Below are positions 23,692 through 32,157 of a stretch of DNA of 37,382 bases, piece by piece; within the stretch, counting starts at the first letter, position 1, and each line of letters opens with the position of its first letter. The notes beneath the pieces are model-generated. The model was given only the letters and a program-made list of their open reading frames with translations. It was not told the origin of the DNA and did not search any database. The position numbers and the translations under genes were made by a program. Source of the DNA: an uncultured Verrucomicrobiota bacterium (lineage in GTDB: Bacteria; Verrucomicrobiota; Verrucomicrobiia; Limisphaerales; UBA1319); contig CAIMWS010000012.1 in NCBI GenBank assembly GCA_903845125.1, forward strand, positions 1-37,382, read 5' to 3'.

Positions 23692-24345
23692 ATGAATTGG
23701 GTGGCAATTTTTGATTGGGATGGCGTGATCATCGACTCCTCCCGCCAGCACGAAAAAGCTTGGGAATTGCTGGCGGCCGAGCAGGGCCTGCGGATCGGGC
23801 CGGATTGTTTTAGTCGCAGTTTTGGCATGAAAAACGAGCGCGTCATCCCGGATATCCTGGGTTGGACGAAAAGCCCTTGCCTGATCCAGGAGTGGTCTCT
23901 GCGGAAGGAGGAATTCTACCGGCAATTGGTGGCAGAACAGGGTGCCGACATGATCCCCGGAGCCAAGTCCTGGCTGGTAACTCTGGCACAGTCCGGAATC
24001 CGTTGCGCGTTGGGCACTTCCACTCCCCGCCTGAATCTGGATGCCACCCTGGAAAAACTGGCGCTGGGATCCTTTTTTCAGGCTGCCATCACGGGTGATG
24101 ACGTGGACCAAGGCAAACCGGATCCGGAAGTTTTTCTTAAAGCAGCCGCCAGCCTGGCTGCCAGCCCGGAAAAATGTGTGGTGTTTGAGGATGCGCCCGT
24201 CGGGTTGGAAGCTGCTAAAACAGCAGGCATGAAAGCAGTGGCCTTGACCACCACCCACGCAGCTCCGAGCCTGGCTCTGGCCGACTGGGTGGTCAAGGAC
24301 TTGAATGAAGTGCGCATCGAAGTGATCGGTAAATGGTTTAATTAA
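23692..24345 (+). CDS. HAD-superfamily sugar-phosphate phosphatase/phosphoglucomutase-like
   Basis: The 217-residue protein has the four HAD motifs. The nucleophile motif is IFDWDGVIIDSS with D8 and D10. Motif II is LGTSTPR. The motif III lysine is in GKPDP. The motif IV acid pair is in CVVFEDAPVGLEAAKTAG. The helical cap after motif I (residues ~18-80) and the overall length match the beta-phosphoglucomutase/phosphoglycolate phosphatase group (subclass I). The substrate cannot be told from the sequence; sugar phosphates are most usual. It starts an operon of three close plus-strand genes (gaps of 21 and 13 bp). Confidence 0.88.
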   Translation: MNWVAIFDWDGVIIDSSRQHEKAWELLAAEQGLRIGPDCFSRSFGMKNERVIPDILGWTKSPCLIQEWSLRKEEFYRQLVAEQGADMIPGAKSWLVTLAQSGIRCALGTSTPRLNLDATLEKLALGSFFQAAITGDDVDQGKPDPEVFLKAAASLAASPEKCVVFEDAPVGLEAAKTAGMKAVALTTTHAAPSLALADWVVKDLNEVRIEVIGKWFN

Positions 24346-24366
24346 TCGCGATACGAGGCATCGATT

Positions 24367-24762
24367 ATGTTCTTGATCATCATTTGGATCTTGGCCTTCG
24401 CCGGTGCTTGCATCCTGGGAACAATGATCTGGCGGTTGACGGGATGGCTTGCCAATACCGCCATCCAGCCCTTGGTGGTATCCTCCCATTACGATGTTAG
24501 TTCGAGCTTTTTGCCGGACATGAAAATGGCCAAAACCCTGGCCGCGGAAGGCCAGGTGGACCAAGCCATAAAATTGGCCAATGCCGAGGTGGCCAAACAG
24601 CCTGGCAACTACGAAGGCAACCTTTTGCTCGCCCAATGGTATTGCGATCTGGGCCAATTCAACAAAGCGCTTCGCTGCCTGAAAACCATCACTGAAAATC
24701 CGGACGCCACGGACGCCCAAAAGGAGGTTGCGAATAAATGGACTTCCCAAGTGCTGGGCTGA
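24367..24762 (+). CDS. Membrane-anchored TPR-like protein, unknown function
   Basis: The 131-residue product starts with one hydrophobic helix (FLIIIWILAFAGACILGTMI). A short linker follows, then two to three tetratricopeptide-like helix pairs: MAKTLAAEGQVDQAIKLANA, NYEGNLLLAQWYCDLGQFNK and ALRCLKTITE. Such proteins usually act as scaffolds with the repeats in the cytoplasm or periplasm. I do not recognise the specific family. It lies between a HAD phosphatase and thpR in a compact operon. Confidence 0.75.
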   Translation: MFLIIIWILAFAGACILGTMIWRLTGWLANTAIQPLVVSSHYDVSSSFLPDMKMAKTLAAEGQVDQAIKLANAEVAKQPGNYEGNLLLAQWYCDLGQFNKALRCLKTITENPDATDAQKEVANKWTSQVLG

Positions 24763-24775
24763 TCCGCCACACGCC

Positions 24776-25354
24776 ATGCCTGCCCCTCTGGAAACCTTGC
24801 GCCTGTTCCTCGCCATTCCTTTGCCCGAGGAGGTCCAGGCTAAGCTCGAGCTTCTGCAAAACAGCCTGCAACGGCCTTTAGGGAGCGTCATCCGCTGGGT
24901 GCGGCCAGCTCAAATTCATCTGACTTTGCGATTCCTGGGTAATGTAACACCCGGCCAGGTTTCCCCTTTGGAGGAGGCCTTGCGCACCGCGCTGGCCGGC
25001 CCCCGGCTCAACTTGTGCCTGGGTGAGCCAGGCTGTTTCCCGGATGCTCGCCGCCCGCGGGTCCTCTTCATCGGCTTGCAGGGCGACCTCCCGGGGTTGG
25101 CGAACCTGCAACAACAAATCAGTCAGGTCAGCCAGCCTTGGGGCGACAACCACGAACAGCGGGCCTTCAAGCCCCATCTAACCTTGGGCCGAACCCGCGA
25201 AGGAAAGCCGCCACCCCAATCCCTGCCGGAATTGTTTCATAAACTCAAGGTGGCCCCGGCAGCGTGGGTGGCCACCCATTTTGAACTCGTCCAGAGCACA
25301 CTCTCCCCCCAAGGTCCCATCCATCGGGTTTTGTCCCGTTACCCGCTCGCCTGA
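24776..25354 (+). CDS. thpR: RNA 2',3'-cyclic phosphodiesterase (2H family)
   Basis: ThpR opens 2',3'-cyclic phosphate RNA ends to 2'-phosphate and can also run the reverse 2'-5' ligation in vitro. The 192-residue protein has both catalytic HxT motifs of the 2H family, H48-L-T50 in IHLTLRFLGN and H134-L-T136 in FKPHLTLGRTR. The typical start LRLFLAIPLPEEVQ and end motif FELVQSTLSPQGPIHRVLSR are present. I chose ATG 24776, since the frame upstream overlaps the preceding gene. It is the last gene of its operon. The Pnkp and Hen1 RNA-repair genes are some 17 kb away, so linkage is weak. Confidence 0.93.
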   Translation: MPAPLETLRLFLAIPLPEEVQAKLELLQNSLQRPLGSVIRWVRPAQIHLTLRFLGNVTPGQVSPLEEALRTALAGPRLNLCLGEPGCFPDARRPRVLFIGLQGDLPGLANLQQQISQVSQPWGDNHEQRAFKPHLTLGRTREGKPPPQSLPELFHKLKVAPAAWVATHFELVQSTLSPQGPIHRVLSRYPLA

Positions 25355-25515
25355 TCCCGCCTCGGGAACCGAGCAACCAGTTCTTCCGCGCCGCACTCGG
25401 ATCCTCGTCCGCTTCGGTCAGAACACCGCGGGTTGCTAATCCGCCAAAGTGTCCCATGGAATTGGTTAAGCACCAGGCGACTCAACGGCTCAGGAAAATA
25501 AGCAACGCTCATTTT

Positions 25516-25543
25516 TTGTTTGTCTTTGGTGCTTTAATAATAT
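25516..25543 (+). promoter_or_regulatory. Weak sigma-70-type promoter candidate for the hydrogenase cluster
   Basis: TTGTTT (25516-25521) and TAATAT (25538-25543) are 16 bp apart in an AT-rich island. A start near 25550 would exclude the ATG at 25547 and favour 25637 as the first codon. No sigma-54 -24/-12 pair was found, unlike in E. coli formate hydrogenlyase operons. Confidence 0.3.
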
Positions 25544-25636
25544 TAAATGAATTATCAGCTTGAAACCGCGACGCACCAAAGTGGACGTCACCCAGCAACC
25601 GGTTGGAGGCGGTTTCTTGACTCAAGAAAGGCCTGC

Positions 25637-27670
25637 ATGGCTCAGAAGCTGACGACTTGCACTTTTTGTGGAGTGGGTTGCGGCATTTATTTGGAAACCG
25701 CCGGCAGCCAGATCACAGGGGCGTATCCGAGCATGTCCCATCCCACCAATGAGGGCCGGATCTGTGTGCGTGGGTGGCATGTGCATGAGGTGGCCAGTTC
25801 CCCGGATCGGCTGAAGCGGCCGCTCCTCCGCAAGCGGGGCCAATTCGAGGAAGTCAGCTGGTCCGAAGCGTTCCAATATGTGGCTGGCCGTCTGCAGGAC
25901 ATTCATCAACGGCATGGGTCGCAAGCCCTGGCTTTTTTTAATTCACCACGCTGTTCCAACGAGGAGGCGTATTTGCTCCAAAAAATGGCGCGTGCCATTT
26001 TCCAAACTAACAACGTGGACCATGGCAGCGGGGTTTACTGCAACAACAGCATCCACGTGCTGTCCGAAATGATCGGGCTGCCAGCCACCACGAATTCCAT
26101 TTCCGAATTGGCCCAGAGCGAGGTGATCCTGGTGGATCGCGTGGATTTGGCGGCGCAATTGCCCACCATCGGCGGCTGGGTGATCCGCGCCAAGCTCAAG
26201 GGGGCCAAGCTGATCGTGATTGATGCCCGCCGCCACCGTTTGGCGGAACACGCGGATTATTTCCTTCAGCTGCGACCCGGCACCGGGGTGCTGCTCTATG
26301 GCGCGATGGCCAAAGTGATCATCGACCGCGGCTTGTTGAATACCGCCTTTATAAAAAACCATTGCCGTAACTTTGAGGCATTTCTGGACCATGCCCACCA
26401 ATTCGATCTGTTGACCTGCGCCGAAATTTGCGGGGTGCCTGCCTCATTGATCGAAGCGGCGGCCATCGTCTATGCCCAGGCAAAACCGGCCGCTTTGCTT
26501 TATTCCACGGGTATTGAAACCCGCGGCAAGGATAGCATACGGGCCCTGGTGGATCTCGTGCTGCTGACTGGCAACCTGGGCAAACCCGGTGCTGGACTGT
26601 ATGCCTTGACTGAGCAAAACAATCTCCAGGGAGTATGCGATATGGGCATGCTGCCAGACCATCTGCCCGGTTATCAGCCGGTCGCGCGCGCGCCCGAACG
26701 GGAGCGTCTCGGTCGTTTGTGGGGCGCCCGGCTTCCGGACCAACCCGGTCTCGGCACACGTGCCATGTTGGGCAGGCAGTCCCAGAGCCAGTTGCGCGCA
26801 CTTTGGCTCTGCCGGTATGATCCCGTGACCACCGCTTTTTTTGGGGATGCGGCCACCACTATGCAGCAATTGGACTTGGTGGTCGTCCAGCACCTGTTCA
26901 TGACCGGAACGGCTCAGTTCGCGCATGTCGTTTTGCCCGTGGTGGCTTTTGGGGAGGAACAGGTTTCCTTCACCAGCACTGAGCGGCGAATTCAAATAGC
27001 CGAGCAAGTCATCGCGCCACCGCCCGGTCCCCTGCCCGCCTGGCGGCAATTAACCGAAGTCGCCCAGCGGCTGGGAGCGGATTGGAACTATGGATCCGCC
27101 TCGGAAATCATGGAAGAAATCGGAGCAGCGGTCCCGTTCTATAGTGGCGCCAGCTACGACAACCTCAGCCGGGAATACGGACGCCAGTGGCCATGCACGA
27201 AGGATAAACCCTTGGGAACCCGGTATTTGTTTGATGAAACCATTACCGGCCAGCCATTCCGGTTCCAGCTTTACACCCGGAACGCCGCCATTTTTGGGGC
27301 CACGCCGGAATACCCGATCGCGCTGGTTTTCGGGCACTCGTTGTATTATTGGCACCAGAATGTGCTGGTAAAACACAGCGAAACGCTCAAACGGGAAATG
27401 CGCGTCCTGCTCCTGGATTATCCTCAAGGCTTCGTCGATATCAACTCGGAGGATGCCCAACGGCTGGGAATCCGGGACGGCAACGCCATCCGGTTGGTGG
27501 CGCCCACCGGCGCCGCTGTCACTACCGCGCGGGTCACCCAGGAGGTCCGACCGGGTACGGTTTTCATGCCGTATTTCGCCAATGAACTGGAGCGGCAAAT
27601 CATCGGTGAGTCCAACGGGGAAAAAGGCCACCTGGGCAAACCGGTGTTTGTGCGCCTGGAAAAAACGTAA
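25637..27670 (+). CDS. Formate dehydrogenase-like molybdopterin oxidoreductase, atypical active site
   Basis: The 677-residue protein follows the FdhF/FdhA plan. An N-terminal [4Fe-4S] site has C8, C11, C15 and C43 (CTFCGVGCGIYLE, RICVRG). The molybdopterin domains carry SNEEAYLLQKMARAIFQTNN, ATTNSISEL, LLTGNLGKPGAGL and NNLQGVCDMGMLPDHLPGY. The C-terminal cofactor-binding domain starts near residue 570. In formate dehydrogenases a Cys or Sec followed by His coordinates Mo and sits a few residues after NNVD. Here that segment is VDHGSGVYCNNS, so an ungapped alignment gives Tyr134 at the Cys/Sec place and Cys135 at the His place. The fold is certain, the substrate (formate or other) is not. 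AAGAAAGG precedes ATG 25637; an ATG at 25547 is also open. First gene of the hydrogenase operon. Confidence 0.88.
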   Translation: MAQKLTTCTFCGVGCGIYLETAGSQITGAYPSMSHPTNEGRICVRGWHVHEVASSPDRLKRPLLRKRGQFEEVSWSEAFQYVAGRLQDIHQRHGSQALAFFNSPRCSNEEAYLLQKMARAIFQTNNVDHGSGVYCNNSIHVLSEMIGLPATTNSISELAQSEVILVDRVDLAAQLPTIGGWVIRAKLKGAKLIVIDARRHRLAEHADYFLQLRPGTGVLLYGAMAKVIIDRGLLNTAFIKNHCRNFEAFLDHAHQFDLLTCAEICGVPASLIEAAAIVYAQAKPAALLYSTGIETRGKDSIRALVDLVLLTGNLGKPGAGLYALTEQNNLQGVCDMGMLPDHLPGYQPVARAPERERLGRLWGARLPDQPGLGTRAMLGRQSQSQLRALWLCRYDPVTTAFFGDAATTMQQLDLVVVQHLFMTGTAQFAHVVLPVVAFGEEQVSFTSTERRIQIAEQVIAPPPGPLPAWRQLTEVAQRLGADWNYGSASEIMEEIGAAVPFYSGASYDNLSREYGRQWPCTKDKPLGTRYLFDETITGQPFRFQLYTRNAAIFGATPEYPIALVFGHSLYYWHQNVLVKHSETLKREMRVLLLDYPQGFVDINSEDAQRLGIRDGNAIRLVAPTGAAVTTARVTQEVRPGTVFMPYFANELERQIIGESNGEKGHLGKPVFVRLEKT

Positions 27671-27681
27671 AGGACCAGCTG

Positions 27682-28767
27682 ATGCGCGCCCGAATTGTCC
27701 AGGGTGAAGATGTCTTGAAGATCGTGGATCTGCTGCGGCAGGACCATGAAGTTTACGCTCCGTTTTATGGGCGGGGGCGGGACTCCTATTTTGACGTGGT
27801 GACCGACACCAACCGGGACCGGATTCAGATCCACGTGCCCAATCCCTATTATCCACCCAAGCGTTTTCTGCTGCCGCACATCGAGCGCCTTTTGCGGATC
27901 AGACAGGAGGCGGGGGATTGGAAATTGGAGCCGGAATATAACCAGGTCCGACGGGCCATCTTCGGCATCCGCTCCTGTGATGTGGCCGGGATCAATCACT
28001 TGGACCGTTATTTCCTAGGCCGCGGATTCCGTGACATCTACTATGAACAGCGCCGCCGCTTACTATTCCTGGTCAACGTGGTTTGCACCGATCCCGAGGC
28101 GGACATCGATAAAAGCTGCTACTGTCCTTGTGCGGATACCGGGCCGGCCGCGCGCGGCCATTTCGACCTGCAATTGATGGATCTGGGCGGCGAATTCATG
28201 GCGGTGGCCGGTTCCGAGGCGGGTGAAAAATTATTCACCCACCCGATTTTTAAGAAAGGCACTCCGGCTCACGTGGATCGCCGGCGGGAAATCCTGGACA
28301 CCATCCGCCGCCAATTCAAGGCCACCACCAGCTGGTTTTCCGCCGCGGTGCGGTATATTTCCCAAGGGAAGGTCCTGGACAAGATCTGGGAGGAAGTGGG
28401 CATCCGTTGTCTGGAATGCGGGGGCTGCACCTTTGTCTGCCCGGCTTGCACCTGCTTCACGGTGAGCGACCGCCGCCTGAGCGATGTGGAAGTGGAACGG
28501 GTACGCATTTGGGATGCCTGCGCCCTGACCGGCTACACCCGCATGGCGGGCGGTTTCAACCCGCGCAAAGCCGTTCATGACCGCCGTAACCGCCGTTTTT
28601 TCCGGAAGCTGGCCCATTATTTCATGCAGCGGGAATTATCCATGGCTTGCGTGGGCTGCGGCCGCTGCGCCGCCGTGTGCCATGGCGATGTGGGCATGCC
28701 CAGTGTGGTGGAAATGATCCGGCGGACCACCGCCGCCAAGGAACCCCATGAGCTGGTTCGAGCCTGA
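27682..28767 (+). CDS. HydB-like iron-sulfur subunit (sulfhydrogenase/AsrA type)
   Basis: The 361-residue protein matches the beta-subunit type seen in archaeal cytoplasmic hydrogenases and anaerobic sulfite reductase. The N-terminal two thirds includes IFGIRSCDVAGINHLDRYF and a CYCPC cluster of cysteines (C146, C148, C150). The C-terminal third binds two [4Fe-4S] clusters: C243, C246, C249, C253 (CLECGGCTFVC) and C323, C326, C329, C333 (CVGCGRCAAVC). In its known relatives it passes electrons between the flavin subunit and the catalytic subunit. Here it follows the Mo enzyme by 11 bp and overlaps the flavin-subunit gene by 20 bp. A soluble electron-transfer subunit is therefore the best reading. 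Confidence 0.88.
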   Translation: MRARIVQGEDVLKIVDLLRQDHEVYAPFYGRGRDSYFDVVTDTNRDRIQIHVPNPYYPPKRFLLPHIERLLRIRQEAGDWKLEPEYNQVRRAIFGIRSCDVAGINHLDRYFLGRGFRDIYYEQRRRLLFLVNVVCTDPEADIDKSCYCPCADTGPAARGHFDLQLMDLGGEFMAVAGSEAGEKLFTHPIFKKGTPAHVDRRREILDTIRRQFKATTSWFSAAVRYISQGKVLDKIWEEVGIRCLECGGCTFVCPACTCFTVSDRRLSDVEVERVRIWDACALTGYTRMAGGFNPRKAVHDRRNRRFFRKLAHYFMQRELSMACVGCGRCAAVCHGDVGMPSVVEMIRRTTAAKEPHELVRA

Positions 28768-29596
28768 CAATATTTATCGGCCCAAGATAGCCATCCTCGA
28801 TCGCGTGGTGGACGAGATCGCGGAGGTGAAGACCTTTTTCTGGCATTTTAAGAATCCCGCCGACCAGGAAGCCTTCCGCCACTTCCGCCCGGGACAGTTC
28901 GCGCAGGTATCGATATTCGGCACGGGCGAGTTCCCGGCTTCCCTGCCGCCCAGCCCCACCGAAACCGAAACTTTTTTCACCATCCGCCAGGTGGGAAGCG
29001 TCACCGCCGCCCTGCACCAATTCAAACCCGGTGCTCAATTTGGTGTCCGCGGACCCTACGGCAATGGTTTCCCCATGGAAAGTTACCAGGGGCAAAACCT
29101 GGTTTTTGTGGCGGGCGGCATCGGCCTCATCCCGCTCCGGTCCGGTATTGTTTATGCGCTTAAAAACCGCGAAAAATACGGCCGGATCCAAATTTTTTAC
29201 GGATCCCGCAATCCCCGGGATCTGATGTATCTGACCAGTCTTCAGGAATGGCAAAAAGCCGACGGTTTCGAGTGCCATCTCACGGTGGATCGCGCCGATG
29301 CCTCCTGGAGCGGCAACGTGGGGGTGGTGGGCGGCCTGTTCAAGAAACCCGGGGTCTCCATCCCGGTGGAAAACACCACCGCCTTTGTTTGCGGGCCACC
29401 GGTGATGTTCCGGTTTGTCATCAAAGACCTGGTGGCCATGGGCTTCAAGGATCACCAAATTGTTTCCACGCTGGAGCGTTACATGAAGTGCGGAGTGGGC
29501 AAATGCGGGCATTGTTGTATCGGGGTAGCTTATGTCTGCCTGGACGGCCCGGTGTTCACTTACGAACAGATCCAAAAGCTGGGGGAGGATATTTGA
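28748..29596 (+). CDS. HydG-like FAD/NAD(P)-binding subunit with [2Fe-2S] cluster
   Basis: The 282-residue protein has the ferredoxin-reductase fold. The FAD region is FRPGQFAQVSIFG, followed by GVRGPYGNGFPM. The NAD(P) region is FVAGGIGLIPLRSGI with FVCGPPVMFRFV. The C-terminal [2Fe-2S] site is C248, C253, C256, C264 (MKCGVGKCGHCCIG, then YVC). This is the gamma-subunit layout of sulfhydrogenases and of the dihydroorotate dehydrogenase electron-transfer subunit. It should exchange electrons between NAD(P)H and the HydB-like subunit. The start overlaps the previous gene by 20 bp and the stop overlaps the next start (TGATG), which shows tight coupling. Confidence 0.9.
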   Translation: MSWFEPDNIYRPKIAILDRVVDEIAEVKTFFWHFKNPADQEAFRHFRPGQFAQVSIFGTGEFPASLPPSPTETETFFTIRQVGSVTAALHQFKPGAQFGVRGPYGNGFPMESYQGQNLVFVAGGIGLIPLRSGIVYALKNREKYGRIQIFYGSRNPRDLMYLTSLQEWQKADGFECHLTVDRADASWSGNVGVVGGLFKKPGVSIPVENTTAFVCGPPVMFRFVIKDLVAMGFKDHQIVSTLERYMKCGVGKCGHCCIGVAYVCLDGPVFTYEQIQKLGEDI

Positions 29597-30234
29597 TGGA
29601 ATTTTTTTCCCAGTGGTTTAATCCACAATGCCACCGAATCTGCCTGATCGGCATGGGGAATCCGGATTGGGGCGACGATGGCTGCGGCTGCCAACTGGCC
29701 CACCTTCTGCAGGAGCGTTGCCTCGGCCACCCGCCGGAAACGTCCCGCGTGGACACCGGCCTATGGACCATCATCGACGCCGGGACCACCCCGGAAAACT
29801 GGCTGGCCGCTCTGGCCGGGGAGGGCTTTGACCGCTGGTTATGGATGGACGCCGTGGACATGAAGTGCCAGCCCGGGTCCACCGCGTTTTTAGCTGCACC
29901 ACAGATCGCCTCCCAGTTCCCCCAGCTTTCGACCCACAAAATTGCGCTGAGCACGCTTACCCAACTCGTCGAATCCCGGGGAAAAACCACGGTGGGTTTG
30001 CTCGCCATCCAACCCGCAAACCTGACGTGGGGCACAAACCTGTCTCCAACCGTGTCCACCACGGTGGAGGCGCTGGCTGATTTAATGGCGGCAGCCTGGG
30101 CGCTCTCCACCGGATCGGGCGGCCAGATACCACCGCCACCCAGGCGGATCCGGACGGATGATCCATCAAATAAAATGCTTCACCCAGAGGCGGCTCTGGC
30201 CGCCAAACCAACCGCCGGAGGCCGGCCATGCTGA
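29596..30234 (+). CDS. hycI: HycI-type [NiFe]-hydrogenase maturation endopeptidase
   Basis: HycI cuts the C-terminal extension of the hydrogenase large subunit after nickel insertion. The 212-residue product matches E. coli HycI along most of its length. It shares GMGNPDWGDDG (D28 in the place of D16), IIDAGTTPEN, WMDAVDM (D84 in the place of D62), STHKIALSTL (H113 in the place of H90) and the LAIQPANLTWG segment. It carries about ten extra N-terminal residues and a 40-residue proline- and charge-rich tail that the shorter enzyme (156 residues) lacks. Its stop overlaps the hycC-like start by 7 bp. The position in the operon supports maturation of the HycE-like subunit encoded downstream. Confidence 0.88.
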   Translation: MEFFSQWFNPQCHRICLIGMGNPDWGDDGCGCQLAHLLQERCLGHPPETSRVDTGLWTIIDAGTTPENWLAALAGEGFDRWLWMDAVDMKCQPGSTAFLAAPQIASQFPQLSTHKIALSTLTQLVESRGKTTVGLLAIQPANLTWGTNLSPTVSTTVEALADLMAAAWALSTGSGGQIPPPPRRIRTDDPSNKMLHPEAALAAKPTAGGRPC

Positions 30235-32150
30235 CTCCGGAAAATGCAGTCATGGCCGCTTTTCTGGCCTGCTGCGCCGGGGCGGTGCTCACGCTGTTGA
30301 CCGGGCGGCATAAAATTCTGTCCGGCTGGCTGGCTTTCCTGGTGACCGTGATCGCCAGCGGCCTGGTGCTCTACGCCGCAGGACAGGTTCTTTGGTTTGG
30401 GCCCGCTCATGCGGTCACCTATTGGACCCTGCCCAAATATGGGTTTGCCCTCCGCATCTACGTCGACGGCTTGAGCGCGATCTTCCTGGGCTTGATATCG
30501 GTGACCGCCCTGACCTCCACCTTTTATTCCATCGAATACATGGCCCAGGACCCATGCCGCACCGTGCGGCGCTATTACCCCAACCTCCTGCTCTTCATTG
30601 GGGCCATGGATGGCATTGTATGCACCACCGACACCCTGTTTTTCTTTTTCATTTTCTGGCAACTGATGACGCTGACGGCGTTTGGCTTGATCCGCTTCGA
30701 CCACACCCGGCCCGGCAACCGGCGGGCCGCCAACAAGTATTTGGTCATGATGCAAATCGCCTGCGCCCTGACTCTGATCGGCGCCATATGCCTGGCCACG
30801 ACCTCGGCGGTGGTGGGCCAGGAAACCTTGCCGCGGTATGATTTCGACACCTTCAGCCATTACCTGCCGCAATTGTTCCAGGAGAAAAGCCTCTGGGTGA
30901 ATTTTGCTTTCCTGATGTTCCTGCTGGGCTTCGGCATCAAGGTGGGGATGTGGCCTTTCGGGCCGGTCTGGCTGCCGGACGCCCATCCAGCGGCCCCCTC
31001 CCCTGTCAGCGCCCTGCTTTCGGGGGTGATGATCAAAACCGGGATTTATGGTTTCATGCGCTACTTTATCTGGCTGGTGCCCGCTTCCTCCGTCACCACC
31101 TATCCGAACGAGGAATGGGGATTGGTCATCGCCGTCCTGGGCACCATCACCCTGCTGCTCGGGACCATGGAGGCACTGCGGCAAGATCAAACCAAGCGCC
31201 TGCTGGCCTATAGCAGCATTGGGCAGATGGGTTACATCCTGCTGGCCATCGGCGCCTGCCTGAGTGTCATCCACTCCCAGCCCGCGCTGGCCGCGCTGGC
31301 CTTTTTCGGTGGTTTGTTCCACACGGTGAATCACGGGCTGTTCAAAAGCTTGCTGTTCCTCAATGCCGGATCGGTGGCCCAGGCCACCGGCACCCAGGAT
31401 TTGAACCAATTGGGCGGTTTGTTCAAATACATGCGGGTGACTGGTTGCGCCACGCTGGTCGGCTGCCTGGCCATTGCGGGCATTCCGTTGTTCTGCGGCT
31501 TTGCCAGCAAGTGGAACATTTACGTGTCCGTCATCCAGTGCGGTTCCTCCGCCAGTTTCCTGCCCCTTTGCGCCGTCATCGCCATGGCGAATGGGGCCCT
31601 GACGCTGGCCGTGTTTGTCAAGTTCTTCGGGGCGGCTTTCCTCACCCGCACCAGCGCGCTGGTGCGCCAGCGCGCAGCCCGGCAGAGGCTGGAGGTTTCC
31701 TGGAAAATGTGGCTGCCCAAGATCACCCTGGCTGCGCTGTGCCTTTTGCTGGGCCTGGTGCCCCTGGCCGCCTGGCATTGGACGCAACTGGCCCTGGCCA
31801 GCAGCCCCCAAGGCTTGGGTCCATTGCTGCTCACCCGCACGCCCATCAAGGATATCGGCAGCTCCGGCTTCTATGCCCTGGGCGGGCGCGCCGTTTATGC
31901 CCCGGCCATGGTGCTGTTGATCCTCGGCCTCAGCCTGGTGCTTGCCTTCGGCATTTCCCGCCTGGGCGGCGCAGCTAAACGGCGGGTGGCGCCCTGGCTT
32001 TGCGGTTATGCCCAGGAGCATGCCACGCACCAATACGGCGCCCGCAATTATTACGGCGTGCTGCGGGGTTATTTCCAGCGCCTCAGCCGCCGCCCCGCCA
32101 CCCCAAAGCGTCCCCCGGACTCCCCATCCCAAGCCCCGCCCGACGCCTGA
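30228..32150 (+). CDS. hycC: Antiporter-like membrane subunit of group 4 hydrogenase (HycC/HyfB type)
   Basis: This 640-residue integral membrane protein has about 14-16 hydrophobic helices and belongs to the NuoL/MrpA-D family of ion-translocating subunits. Conserved features include LRIYVDGLSAIFLGLISVTA, FFIFWQLMTLTAFGLIRFD, the GIKVGMWPFGPVWLPDAHPA segment with PSPVSALLSGVMIKTGIYG, and KRLLAYSSIGQMGYI with a following FHTVNHGLFKSLLFLNAG. Charged residues buried in these helices are thought to carry protons or Na+. The C-terminal region (SRLGGAAKRRVAPWLCGY) resembles HycC and HyfB. GGAGG precedes the ATG at 30228. It is the only such subunit in the cluster, as in the minimal FHL-1 complex. 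Confidence 0.93.
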   Translation: MLTPENAVMAAFLACCAGAVLTLLTGRHKILSGWLAFLVTVIASGLVLYAAGQVLWFGPAHAVTYWTLPKYGFALRIYVDGLSAIFLGLISVTALTSTFYSIEYMAQDPCRTVRRYYPNLLLFIGAMDGIVCTTDTLFFFFIFWQLMTLTAFGLIRFDHTRPGNRRAANKYLVMMQIACALTLIGAICLATTSAVVGQETLPRYDFDTFSHYLPQLFQEKSLWVNFAFLMFLLGFGIKVGMWPFGPVWLPDAHPAAPSPVSALLSGVMIKTGIYGFMRYFIWLVPASSVTTYPNEEWGLVIAVLGTITLLLGTMEALRQDQTKRLLAYSSIGQMGYILLAIGACLSVIHSQPALAALAFFGGLFHTVNHGLFKSLLFLNAGSVAQATGTQDLNQLGGLFKYMRVTGCATLVGCLAIAGIPLFCGFASKWNIYVSVIQCGSSASFLPLCAVIAMANGALTLAVFVKFFGAAFLTRTSALVRQRAARQRLEVSWKMWLPKITLAALCLLLGLVPLAAWHWTQLALASSPQGLGPLLLTRTPIKDIGSSGFYALGGRAVYAPAMVLLILGLSLVLAFGISRLGGAAKRRVAPWLCGYAQEHATHQYGARNYYGVLRGYFQRLSRRPATPKRPPDSPSQAPPDA

Positions 32151-32157
32151 ACCGACT

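Noticed and set aside
25355..25636. Sigma-54 promoter or molybdenum-cofactor riboswitch before the hydrogenase operon
   Set aside because: No TGGCAC-N5-TTGC pair was found, and I could not fold a convincing aptamer by eye.
26036..26041. Selenocysteine in the formate dehydrogenase-like protein
   Set aside because: The codons are TAC and TGC; there is no in-frame TGA in the gene.
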